The notes beneath the pieces are model-generated. The model was given only the letters and a program-made list of their open reading frames with translations, searched no databases and was not told the DNA's origin. Positions 23,084 to 33,609 of a stretch of DNA of 64,000 nucleotides are shown here, in pieces. Every line of letters starts with the position of its first letter. The stretch's first letter is position 1. Source of the stretch: Chromobotia macracanthus (lineage: Eukaryota; Chordata; Actinopteri; Cypriniformes; Botiidae); assembly GCA_036877525.1 (NCBI GenBank), contig JAZGTH010000032.1, positions 1,097,001-1,161,000 on the forward strand, in the 5' to 3' direction. The position numbers and the translations under genes were made by a program.

Positions 23084-23796
23084 CTGAACACATGATGATG
23101 CCCATGAACCACGGCTCTGCTGGTGGAGGCCTGCATGGGTATTGCATGGGAATGAACAGCCCTTCTCCTCATGGAACCCAGCTTGGCCCACAGACCCTCC
23201 CCAATGGGCAGCTTATTCACTACGGCAGGGGGCCCCAGAGCTCCATGGAAGCGGCCATGAGGCAGAGGAATGCAATGAATGGTGTCATGAACAGCCACAT
23301 CAATGGCCAGATGGGTGGTGGACATCCCCGTCAAATGCAGCAACCCAATATGATGTATGGAGGGCCAAATCAGCAGCAGGGACACCCTCGGGTACAACAT
23401 CAGATCCATCACCAGAGCCAGCACCCACAGCAGTATATAGGTGGAGGAGGCCTTACAGCATCTCAGCAGCTTATGGCTAGCATGCATCTTCAGAAACTTA
23501 ATACCCAGTACTACGGGCACCCACATGGACCTGTCAATGGACATCACATGGGAAACATTCAGCACAGAATGGGTCCAGCTCAGTTGACGGGCATGCAGAT
23601 GGGGATGGGTGGGCCAGCACTGGGCCTCAACATCATGGACATGGACTTGATCGATGAGGAGGTTCTGACATCCCTAGTGCTGGAGCTTGGTTTGGACCGG
23701 GTTCAGGAACTGCCTGAACTTTTTCTAGGGCAGAATGAGTTTGACTTTTTCTCAGACTTTGTGTGCAAGCAGCAGTCAAGCACTGTCAGCTGCTGA
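23084..23796 (+). CDS. cited4: CITED-family CBP/p300-interacting transactivator (CITED4-like), main coding exon
   Basis: Nuclear transcriptional co-regulator that has no DNA-binding domain and binds the CH1/TAZ1 domain of CBP/p300, competing with HIF-1alpha and co-activating TFAP2 in known family members. From the ATG at 23092 the frame gives 234 residues. The N-terminal and middle parts are rich in Met, His, Gln and Gly; a conserved 'LQKLNTQY' lies at 133-140. The C-terminal acidic domain starts at about residue 184: '[18 protein letters not shown]', the LPEL p300-contact motif at 207-210, then '[13 protein letters not shown]' and the terminal 'VSC'. '[20 protein letters not shown]' resembles CITED4 more than CITED2 ('[20 protein letters not shown]'); the 'CKQQ' end resembles CITED2, and CITED3 is an alternative. 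The frame is open upstream to 23084 as (x)CT-GAA-CAC, so an upstream exon ending ATGG would give Met-Ala-Glu-His, close to the family's usual Met-Ala-Asp-His start. No damage is seen; it is the only clearly intact host gene here. Confidence 0.93.
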
Positions 23797-25400
23797 AGGG
23801 ACAATCTGAAGTTCTGCCTCTGGTCCTAGAAACAGAGAAAGGCTTGGTCACCAAGATAATGCAAGAAAAGCTCAAATGTTCCAGGTTATGCATTACTCTG
23901 TGTGTCTGTAAAGTTGTGCTAGGCATTTTGTAGTGTACACTGACTTTATCTGTTTGCTTTCAAAGAACACTTGGCTTAAAATAAGGGCAAAGGCTTTAGA
24001 TAAGAACTAAGTACTATGATTGGCCAGCTGAAGTGTATTTTCAATGCATTGGTGAGCCCTTTGGGTTGATGTTGATCAAATGTCCCAGGGTTGAATGTAT
24101 CTCGGTGGAAAAAGAAGCCTGCATGGAACAATGCATACGCTGTTTCACATACTGAGAAGCAACTAGAATCAATAACATTTAGAAATGTATTTATGTCTGG
24201 TGTCTACCAAAATGCCGATGTGATCTGTGGAGAAACCTGCCTTTTCTCAAACTAACCCCAAGACATGATGAAAGATAATGTTTGAATGAAGGTGTTATGT
24301 GGGGATTGAAGGCTAGTACTTTAAAACAGCTGAAGTTGATTTTAAAGGGCATGATTGTAAGAGCATGGTATAGTTTCTTTTTTTTTTAAATATTTAAAAA
24401 TGTTGATTTTAACTCATGTTGTGCCTATTGATCCTAAGTTACAGCAGTGGAATGTTTTGTAGCCTCTCTTGCTAAATGTTGTGTCCGTGGTTATTCCTTT
24501 TGAGGGCCGGAATTTAAAACGCCCTTTTTTTTTTTTTCCTTTTTTTTTTTTTTTTTTTTTCACTAGAAATATTCTGGTGCATGTTAAGTATTTAAAAATA
24601 GACTAGCTTTTGTATGATTTAAAGAGAATGCCAAGTGTTCAGCTACTGAAACAAGTACTCAGTTATAGAACCGATGTCCTGATTTTTTTTGTTGGAGGGA
24701 GCCCTACAGACCAGCAGTCCCACATTTATAATTTGATCATTTTAAATTAAAGGTACAACATTTGGTACAACAGTTTTTTAACTGAGGTTAGAACGGACAG
24801 TTGTGTCAGATGGTCCAGTAATGACAAAATGTTTGCTGGGGTACTTGGTGCAGTAGAGTTTGGGAAAGACTTCCCTGCTGAGAGAAGAGTTTGAGAACAT
24901 TCTGTGGTGTTAGATTGGTAGTTGTTCTGCTGAGTACCCGGTAGGGGTTGGGTTGGTTAAAAAATGGCACAGTACTAGTAGGTTAATCTGTTCCATCAGA
25001 GCTCAGCTCAACTGGGCTCCACCCAAGGTTAGGTTATGTAACGGTCACTGAAATATGCAAAACAAGTAAATGGGTCAATATCCAAAACGGGTCATATCCT
25101 GTGTTTGGTAACTCTAAGATGATTGTTTAGGGCTTTATTACATAATGAAGAGATTTTAATTTAGGCTACAATGTCTTCCCCTATATCCATGTTCTGTAAT
25201 TTCTCACGCTTGGAAACATAAGTAAACGGCAAAAGAATAATCATTTGATCAGTTCAGAATGCCAATTGCAGGTTTTTTCCTTCCATACCGTTTGCTGTTA
25301 TTTACTGTTTTACTCCCACAAATGCTTTTTTAAATGTTGTTGATTATATCTTAAGAAAATATATTTATTTTCATAAAAAAATAAAATATTTATTTAAAGA
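23797..25400 (+). other. Probable 3' UTR of the CITED gene
   Basis: AT-rich sequence with no coding frame follows the TGA. Polyadenylation signals are visible as ATTAAA at 24746-24751 and AATAAA at 25380-25385; the latter would give a 3' UTR of about 1.6 kb. A T-rich run at 24522-24560 may be a polymorphic or error-prone site. ATTTA-type words are frequent, as in short-lived mRNAs. The end chosen is inference. Confidence 0.6.
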
Positions 25401-25945
25401 AGTGATTAATTTTGTTCCTAAAAACATTTTACTTCGTGGCTCAAGTTTTTGTTTCTGTTGTTTGGATTTTTAATACATATCTTGAACAAAATCATTTATG
25501 CTGTTCTCTAAGGTGTAAATGACTTACACCATAAAACAATCCATAATGTCAATCTTATCACATCTAACTGTTCGATTTCCTTAAAATTATAAAATGCTTA
25601 ATCTAATCTAAGCATTGCATTAAACATTGCATCTAAAATCTGTAAAGTGTAATTTGTACACTGTACAGTATATGTACAATGTACAGGAGTATACATTAAT
25701 TACTTGTAATACTGAATAGTAATAATTGGATAGTCACCATTATGGTAAATAGTGTTCCCCTTTGCTAGAATATGTACTTAAAATTCAATTTCTTCCAGTG
25801 TAATAATATTACACAACTGCTAATATTGTCACCTGAGGGGAAAAAAATACAATTTGACCTCCAATCTGAAATATGTAAAACAAATACTATAAATTATAGT
25901 ACATATATTCTTTTATAATGAGAGCCCTAATACTTCTATAAAATT

Positions 25946-26164
25946 GTATCTTCTTTCTAAGCAACATCATGTAAGATGGAATGGCATTACTTGCTTAATA
26001 TGATACATGTCATCTATCTTGTTAATTGACTAAATATTGCTTTTTCTCATAAGTACATACTGTTTTAGTAGGCAGTCTGAATACATTACCCTATCATAGA
26101 CCACTGAGAGAGGTATGAGCCTTCGCATGCAATAACTGGTATTTCACATCCATTTATTCAAATG
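25946..26164. repeat. Dispersed repeat, copy 2
   Basis: Same-orientation match to 16456-16683 with many substitutions and small gaps. The best-kept parts are 'acatactgttttagta' (26055 on) and 'accactgagagaggtatgag' (26101-26120). Confidence 0.8.
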
Positions 26165-27910
26165 TCCTCTGTTATAATATATATACGTATTATATGTATA
26201 ATTTTTAATTGACCTTAGTAGAGCCAATCAAACGCGATTATATTAAATAAACAATAGTGGCAATCAACAAACATAATTTTAAATTAAAAATAAAGTCTGA
26301 ACATTACAAAACAGCTGACAACAAACAAGAACAAAGCCAGCAAATAATTTACTCATGCATACTGTAAAAGCTATTATACTTAGTACTTATACTTACTATA
26401 TTATACTTATACTTATATATAGGAATATACCTTAACATAACTTAGTAGGAATATAGTGTAAATTCACACTACGTATTTGATTTACAGTTTATGTATTTCA
26501 GATGTTGGCAGATAGAAAGAAATCTTGGCATAGTTCTCTATAAGAGTGTTTTGCTATTATTCATCATTCCAGATTTATTTCTGTCTCTTTACATGTGTTA
26601 TGGATGTATGCAGGAATGGATGTTCCCATTGCTAATGATACAATCCATTTTATTTACTCAGTGGGATGAGATCTGAATCCCTCATCTGACAGGCAACTAC
26701 TCACGGCCTCCAACTTTGTTCTGTCATACACACCAGACTCTATTTACATATCATCAATGAAACAGGGATGGGCTGAAACCTGCTACCAGACAGAGAATAC
26801 AGATACGCCTCTACTGAGACACCATTCACCAAAGCAATACTAACCAATGGTTTTCTAATTTTTCATGAATAATAACAATAATATCCAGTGTTATAACATT
26901 GAAATGATTGTAAATCCACTCTGTGTGCTAATCAAATCACAATCTCAACACAGTCATGAATTTCACTGACACCTTCCACCCAGACACCAGAGCGGTCTTA
27001 AGAATACAATCATTACTATAAGAACTGTAGATACATCTGAAATAAGTAATACAGTTTGATAACCTAAAAGTCATTAACAATTTTTATAAAGTAATAGAAA
27101 AAATAGTAAATAGTTTAGGTAATCTGAAGCGACTTACAGTACACTTATTACAGGTCAAGTCCCCCTTGTTGTGTGACATGGAATGGACTGAGATCACAAC
27201 CATATAGCATACTACTGTTCAAAATGTTTATTGTTAAGAAATAGGCAGAACAAACAATATAAGCAGTAAGCAATATAGGACCTATAGCTGTCTATTTACC
27301 AGCTCCCCTGTAAAATCAACCCATTGAGACCGCAGCAGTACTCCAGTGTCTTGGAGATCTTGTGTATTTGCATATACCTAAAATAAGTTCATTAAATAAA
27401 AATTCATAAAGTTTTGTAAAACTGTCATGCAAGCTTTTCAACACAGAATGGTGCAGGTGATAGTGTTAGGGTTAAAGACAAATCTCTCTTGCCCACAACA
27501 CACAAACAACAATGAATGTCTCTCTCTCTCTTTTGACTCATTTAGTCCCATATTTCTGTGTAGGCAGGTGACTGTTCCTGACTTTGGGTAGCATTGTGAT
27601 TATGATTCTGGTGCTGTCAGCTACCCTAAATTTTCTTGGAAGAATATCTCTCAGCACAGAGGCTTGACAAAATATTAATTGCTATGTTAACCGTTTCCAA
27701 GGCAACATTATTCTGTCCACTCAAGAAACAAGCAGCAGCTGTTAGGGTAATAAAACAGTACCAACGTCTCATGCTAAAAGAATAGTTCTCACTCAAGATC
27801 ATAAAATCATATTTAAACATGGTTACCAATCAAAACGTGGGTTTGTTTAAACACATGAAATTTGTGTGGACTTTGTACACAATCCCTTACCAACCTTTTT
27901 CCAATTCACA
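26165..27910. other. Non-coding stretch, no gene recognised
   Basis: AT-rich, with 'tatacttatact' low complexity at 26380-26420. Bases 27125-27170 resemble a degraded SINE tail ('agcgacttacagtacactta', minus strand). Open frames are short and motif-free. Confidence 0.45.
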
Positions 27911-27917
27911 AAATGCG

Positions 27918-28022
27918 CATTTACATTTATGTATTTGGAAATATTAGGAAGCAGCTTACAGTGTATTCAAGATGTACATTTTATAAGTATGTGTGTTTCC
28001 TGCGATTAAACCTGTGATCGAT
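27918..28022 (-). repeat. tRNA-derived SINE relic
   Basis: On the minus strand the segment runs from a degraded B box ('ggtttaatcgc', 28002-28012 region) through the body to the tail 'ccaaatacataaatgtaaa'. It matches the copies at 29694 and 33453. The A box is lost. Boundaries are approximate. Confidence 0.6.
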
Positions 28023-28193
28023 AACTACGATGCAGATAAAAGCCAACAGTTTCCGTGGTGTCTCCTGATATAAACTCTAGGGGCACTAATTTAATACATG
28101 CACCTTTGGGTCATATTTCTGGGAACTGACAAACAACCTACACTGTGACATTTAAGGTATACTGACATAAACATGGTACTGTTGTACAGACCA

Positions 28194-28573
28194 ATTATAG
28201 GAATATTTCGCTCAAAAATGAAAACTCATCATTTGTCAAATGTTTACATATGTATTTTCATGATAGGTGCCTAAAACATGTTGTGGCAGGTATGATATCA
28301 AATGCTACAGTTTATGGCAGAGGGCAAAAATTTTCTTGAAGAAAGCAAAGCTATCATTTGACTGCAGAACATTGGGAATAAAGCACACAACTTGAAAAAG
28401 CTACTCTTATCATACTTTTTCAGCTTGACATCTTTTGGTCACTATCTGCCTTCATTTTAAAAATAACTTAATATTCTTTTGTAATTCACAGATGCAAGAA
28501 ATACATTTGGAGCAACATGAGGGTGAGTAAATGTTGACAGAAACCTATTTTATGGTGAACTGTTACTTTAACC
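28194..28573. mobile_element. Fish MITE-like non-autonomous DNA element
   Basis: The left part 'gctcaaaaatgaaaactcat' and right part 'ttggagcaacatgagggtga' with 'gtaaatgttgaca' and 'ggtgaactgttactttaa' are the diverged ends of a very common fish repeat whose ends mirror each other ('gttcacccaaaaatg' / 'ttttgggtgaactat'). No coding capacity. Family name not assigned. Confidence 0.6.
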
Positions 28574-28849
28574 TTTTATATACTTCTAGTATCATAATTT
28601 CAACATGTACTATCACAGTGAGGGTAAACATTTCACAGTGTTCTGATGTAAGTGTTTTGTGTCTGTTCTTTGTGTGTTGAATTCTAGCACACAAACTCCT
28701 TGCATGTGAGAGTCCAAGCTTGAGCAATGCAGCTACAGCACAGCCTCCAGCTCACCGTGTTCATGATTTACATGAAAGCCTGGACGTCACACACCCAACC
28801 TACAATGAGTCCTGCTGCGTCAGCAGTCATCCACTCTTCCTCTGTCCTC

Positions 28850-28885
28850 ACATACACACACACACAAATACACACACACACATAA
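28850..28885. repeat. (CA)n microsatellite
   Basis: Interrupted CA repeat ('catacacacacacacaaata' followed by more ca units). Similar short AC runs occur at 37424-37441 and 40965-40986. Confidence 0.9.
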
Positions 28886-29583
28886 ACAATATCCTTCCCC
28901 CACCACTCTCAGCCTTCAGAAATCTGTCTCCCAGAGGACTCTCTTTCTCTTTAGCCCTTCCCTATTTGTTAAGGACTCTCCTGTTCCCACGAGACTGGAC
29001 TAAATCCTTGTAAGCAAGGTTAAAGTGTTCACTACTAAACACAACACTTGATTTTTGCGTTGGGTCTGTGTAAACAAGCTGTATTGAGCAGCTCAGTTAT
29101 GCAAATTAAACATATAAAAATATGTCTGGGGAAAAATATGACAAAACAACAATTAAAATATAATTGCCAGTTGTTTTTCATTTGGAGTGAAAGGTGTGGA
29201 CTTATCTGTGTGAGAACGTGCTATCGCACAGTCCAACGTGAGCAGCTGAAAACACTAGTTGTGTAGTTTGCGTTTTTGTTTGTCATAATTTACTTGATAG
29301 ACTCACTAATCATATTTGTTGCATTTTATCTATATTCATAGTGCTTGTGAGAATCACAAGTGAGTTACATATGTCACATGATCTCTGACTCCATCACCAT
29401 GAACACAAAGACGTTGAAGCACAATCACACAGTCGCAGAGCATACAGAACTTGCCTGTCAACCCCATTGGGTTTGAGCTTCCCTACTATTTCTTGTGACA
29501 TTAATTTGTTTTTATTGGCTAACGTGTTATTCTCCGATAAATGAGGGACGATTCCGAATTGTATGGGACGGGTGGCAACCCAG
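28886..29583. other. Non-coding stretch
   Basis: No domain or repeat family recognised; the open frame ending near 29013 is a Pro/His-rich read-through of the CA repeat. Confidence 0.4.
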
Positions 29584-29925
29584 TTTACTCACCTTTAAGT
29601 TGCTCCAAATTCATATTGTCATTTTATCAACAGAACACAAAAAGATTTAGAAGACTACTTAAATTCTGAAACTGAGCTACAAAAATGACAAAGAAGTCCC
29701 TTGCTTTTGTCCAAAGAAACTTACAGTGCATTCAAGTTATACATTTTATCAGTCTTTTTCCTGGGAATTGAACCAACAACCTTTGCACTGCTAACACAAT
29801 GCTCTATCATATAGCATGTCTTTTAACACAAAATAACTTTGGTAGAAAGTCATATGGGTCGGAACTGAAGACAATGTTGTAAATGATGACAAATGTTTTA
29901 TTTTCATAACTATTTCATTAAATAT
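29584..29925. mobile_element. MITE-like repeat split by a SINE
   Basis: The left arm 'tttactcacctttaagttgc' (29584 on) with 'caacagaacacaaaaagat' and the right arm 'aaatgatgacaaatgtttta' (29880 on) belong to the same MITE type as 28194-28573. The middle, 29694-29835, is a minus-strand SINE, so the SINE appears to have inserted into the MITE. Confidence 0.5.
29694..29835 (-). repeat. tRNA-derived SINE
   Basis: On the minus strand the tRNA-like head shows 'agagcattgtgttagcagtg' and a B box-like 'ggttcaattcc' (complement of 29763-29773), followed by the body and a degraded 'ttgcattaaag' type tail. It shares head and body with 33453-33603. Confidence 0.7.
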
Positions 29926-29929
29926 GAAA

Positions 29930-30689
29930 CATCCAATTGTTAGTGGTCACTTAGTACTCACTGTTTTGCTCCTGTGCGAAAGTAAGTGTGTACACTGTTA
30001 AATGTATAATGTCAAAGACATTTGTTGTTGCATAACTATTCTAGGCCAAGCTGTGTTAGAATCAGCTGGTTCAATTTGCTGTCATGGTATGTCAAACTAG
30101 TGTAAGCTGGATTGTTGTTTGCCTGGAACATTAAGCAGGTATGTGCTACAAGAAGTGTGAAGTCAATACATACATGCCTGAGTATGTTTAGCCAATCTTT
30201 TCTCAGTACTACTTGGCAAATGAGTGTTACAAAGAGTTTAATTTTTTTTATCTCTACACACCCTTTGAACACTTCCCCGAAACGAAAATATACTGTCTAA
30301 GATTTAAATAGATTGTTCATCAGACAGGAGTTGCAGAAGCTGCTGATGTTGTGGATATGTGAGGTGTGTGTGTCATTGGCTACATAATGTAGAAGACAGC
30401 ATTATTCTTTGGTTAACTTGCTGAAGTAATGTCATATCTTACAATGTATGTATGTTTTTTTAGCTTGTTGACCAAGAAAGTCTTGCTGATCAAGCCTTTT
30501 AAACAACCCGGCAGGAACACCAGCATCCCATGTTGTAAAAGACACCAGTATCCAACATAACAACATATGCTTGAGCAGGAGAGTGGCTGAGCGGTGGATG
30601 TGTGGAGGTGCGGGTGGGCGGTCAGGGAGAGTGGTCACCTGAAATCTACCTGTCCAGTGAGAACCTCCAAGCAACAATCTCCGGTGAGT
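29930..30689. other. Non-coding stretch before Gypsy relic
   Basis: Contains 'agctggttc/agctggatt' words typical of fish simple dispersed repeats near 30060-30120, and nothing coding. No 5' LTR for the downstream Gypsy copy is recognised. Confidence 0.4.
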
Positions 30690-32317
30690 GATGCCAATCA
30701 GTTAACCCCTCAGAGATCCAATCTGTAGAAATTTCCTTGGCCAAGCAGTCTGTCAAAGCTACAGCATTAGTCGATTCTGGGGCAGCCGGGAACTTTATGT
30801 CCTATGACTTTGCACAACAGCATCAGCTTGAATTAATACCCTGTGATTCCTCTCTAGTGATGGAGGTGTTAGATGGTCACCCTCTGGGAGATGGTTGTGT
30901 TCTGCAGATGACTAAGGAGACAAAGTTATGCATCGGACTGCTACACTCTGAGAACATCAAGTTTTACGTTATTCCAGTTTCCAAGTCTGCTATAATTCTG
31001 GGCCTACCCTGGTTACACTCCCACAGTCCAGTAATCTCTTGGAGGGAAGGACAGATTCTTTAATGGGGGTCTTCGTGTCACGATACCTGTTTGGCTAAGC
31101 TAGAACGTTCACAAAAGCACCTAGTCAGTTCCCTGAATGCTGCTTCTCTGATTACAACCATTCCACCAGAATATTCAGACCTGCTTGTAGTCTTCAGCAA
31201 GAAAAAGCATCTCAGCTACCTCCTCATAGATCTGTTGACTGTGCCATTGATCTCGTTCCTAAAGCGCTTCCCCTAATTTTCCTCAGTCTATCTCAACCAG
31301 AGTCTGAAGCCATGAGGACTTACATTGAGGAGGAGTTAAAAAGGGTTTCATCAGAACTTCTAACTCTCCCTCTGCCGCAGGCTTCTTCTTTGTTAAAAAG
31401 AAAGATGGTGGACTATGACCCTGTATCGATTACCGTGGACTGAATGAAGTAACCATAAAGTTTGGTTATCCTCTCCCTCTGGTTCCAGTAGCCCTAGAAC
31501 AGTTGCGACAAGCTAGATTTTACACCAGACTAAATCTTCACAATGCCTACAACCTCGAATGAATACGAGAAGGAGATGACATGGAGAAAGCTGTCTTCCA
31601 CTCCAGCACCCACTACGAGTATTTAGTAATGCCATTTGGTCTAGCTAACAGTCCTTCTGTGTTTCAGTCCTTTATGAATGACATTTTTCGAGATATGTTG
31701 GACAGATGGGTAATAGTCTACATCAACGACATCCTGATCTACTCAAACTCTCTGGAGGAACACGTTAACCATGTCAGATCAGTGCTCAAATGCTTGATCC
31801 AGTTCCAATTGTACACCAAAGTGGAGAAATGTGAATTCCATCAGACAAGTACTTCATTTCTGGGCTATGTGATTAGTCAAGAGGGTGTTGCTATGGACGA
31901 CAAACAGGTTCAAGCAGTTGCAGAATGGCCACAGCCTTGTACAGTGAAACAATTGCAATGATTCCTAGGTTTCGCTAACTTCCATAGACAATTTATACGC
32001 AACTTTAGTTCAATTGCTGCCCCTTTAACTGCCTTAACTAAGCATCAATCGTCCAAGTTCATTTGGACTCCTATGGCACAGAGAGCCTTCCAAGATCTCA
32101 AGAACCATTTCACATCTGCACCTATACTCAAGCATCCAGATCCTAACCAACCCTTCATCGTCAAAGTTGATGTTTCTAATACTGGAGTGGGAGCTGTTCT
32201 GTCTCAATGCCATGGCTCTCTGGCCAAAATGTTTCCCTGTGCCTACTTTTCAATGAAGTTGTCTCCGGCCGAACAGAATTATGATCTGGGAACTTTTAGC
32301 CATGAGATTAGCCTTAA
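30690..32317 (+). pseudogene. Ty3/Gypsy pol relic (protease, RT, RNase H start)
   Basis: The protease frame 30737-31063 has 'ALVDSGAAGNFMSYDF' (Asp at about residue 13 from the first Met) and 'IILGLPWLHSHSPVISW'. After frameshifts and stops RT appears: 'GFFFVKKKDGG' (31380), a TGA where Arg is expected, 'FGYPLPLV', '[19 protein letters not shown]' (31618 on) and the palm '[13 protein letters not shown]', where the first catalytic Asp of the DD pair is Asn. '[19 protein letters not shown]' and RNase H '[15 protein letters not shown]' follow to about 32290, where the sequence dissolves into homopolymers. Same family as 3713-5235 and 61235-62395. It is inactive, and its original downstream part is unreadable. 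Confidence 0.9.
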
Positions 32318-32965
32318 AAAAATGGGGGAAGGTGGGGGGGGTGCCCCTTTTTTTTTTTTTTTAAATAAAAAAAAAAAAAAGAACATCCACCCAAAAAAAA
32401 AAGAAAAAAGACCACCCCCCCCCCCCCCCCCCCCTTTTTTTTTTTTTTTTTTTCTTTTTCTTCTAAATACCAAGAAAAAACAAAAAAAACAAAACCAAAC
32501 CCCCCACCCAACCAAAAAAAAAAAAGAAAAAAAAAACAAAAAAAAAAAAGAAAACCACACCCAAGAAGCTGCCTTGGGCTGTGTTTAGGGGAAGAATTTT
32601 ATTAAATAAAAAAACAAAACAGCTCCGCCCCCCCCCATGAACCGACCACCTCCCCCCCCGCCCCCCCCCCCCCCCCAGCCGCCCCCCCGCACCCCCCCAA
32701 CCCCCCTCGTTTCCCCCCTAAAACGCGGTTGGGGGGGGGGGGGGGGGGGAGAGGGGGAGGAGAGAAAAAAAAGGCCCCCAAAAAGGAGTTTTTTAACTAG
32801 GGGGGGGGGGGGGGTTTTTTTGGGGTTGGGGGGGGGGGGGGGGGGGGGGGGGAAAAGGAATGGGTCGGGGGGAGGGTGCCGCCCCCATTCCAACGAATCC
32901 CAATAAGGGGGCTCACCGAGGGGACCGGGAAACCCGCCCCCCCCCGCGGGGGGCGAGCCCCCCTC

Positions 32966-33001
<36 letters not shown>
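32318..33001. other. Homopolymer block, probable sequencing/assembly artefact
   Basis: Nearly 700 bases made of long runs of A, C, G and T (runs of 10 to more than 30), switching base every few tens of positions. It starts abruptly inside Gypsy RNase H and ends in a T run directly before LTR sequence. Natural simple repeats rarely alternate through all four homopolymers this way. All open frames in it are poly-Pro, poly-Gly, poly-Lys or poly-Phe read-through and should be ignored. Confidence 0.85.
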
Positions 33002-33002
<1 letters not shown>

Positions 33003-33383
33003 AGCCGTCCCCTGAATATTAGTTCAAGGACTACAATTCCCATAGGGCCACATTCCCAGGACTGATTACATTTGCACCTGTTTCCTGTTGTTCCACTATA
33101 TAAGTGTCATGTTAACTCGTGTCAAAGTTTGTTTTGCCACGGGTAACATTTCTGAGCGTTCTTCCCTGTTTTTTGGATTACCTGTTATTACCTTGGATTG
33201 TGTATTCTGTGTTGTGTAATTCTGTGTTGTTTGTTTGCTGCCTGCCTCAACCCTTGCCTGCTTACTGTTGGTGATTTACCTTGCCCCTGTTATACCTGTT
33301 TGCCGTTGTCTGACTCTGCCTGTTTTGTTCATTCTCAATAAACTGTGGCAAATGGATCCTACCGCCTCAATCCCTTCGTTACA
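33002..33383 (+). mobile_element. Gypsy 3' LTR (5' end obscured)
   Basis: Contains 'cacctgtttcctgttgttcc', a TATA-like 'ctatataag' (33098-33106), 'ttgttttgccacgggtaaca', AATAAA at 33338-33343 and a terminal '...ccttcgttaca' ending about 33383. The end parallels the LTR 45267-45648 ('caataaac...tggatcctgc...ttaca'). It is most likely the 3' LTR of the relic that begins at 30690, with the junction destroyed by the homopolymer block. Confidence 0.8.
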
Positions 33384-33452
33384 GAAGACTTCGTCACCTA
33401 ACAATCCAGCAGCCTTTTTATCTTAGCATAAAAGTGTCCTATTACATTTAAA

Positions 33453-33603
33453 AACAGCTCATGTAGCTCAGTTAGTAGAGCATTGCATTAGCAGCGCAAA
33501 AGTTGTGGGTTTGATTGAAGATGTATGACTGTACTGTATACAGTATGAATGTACTGTAAGTTGCTTTGGATAAAAGTGTCTGCCAAATGCATAAATGTAT
33601 TAT
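33453..33603 (+). repeat. tRNA-derived SINE
   Basis: The Pol III A box 'tagctcagttag' is at 33464-33475 and a B box-like 'ggtttgattga' at 33508-33518. The tRNA-like head is followed by a body and the tail 'aaaagtgtctgccaaatgca' then 'taaatgtat'. The head cannot fold as a functional tRNA gene and the tail is retroposon-like. The tail resembles the 3' end of the LINE at 18051. Confidence 0.85.
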
Positions 33604-33609
33604 GCCTTT

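Noticed and set aside
23142..23480. 112-codon alternative + frame inside the CITED exon
   Set aside because: It overlaps the conserved frame entirely, is out of phase with the family motifs and has no similarity to known proteins.
22981..23565. 194-codon minus-strand open frame across the CITED exon
   Set aside because: It lies antisense to a conserved coding exon, has no recognisable domain, and is explained by the high GC and codon structure of the + strand gene.
32279..33043. Poly-Pro, poly-Gly, poly-Lys and poly-Phe open frames
   Set aside because: They are translations of homopolymer runs in a probable assembly artefact.
33453..33540. Possible tRNA gene
   Set aside because: The B box is degraded and the segment continues into a SINE body and tail.
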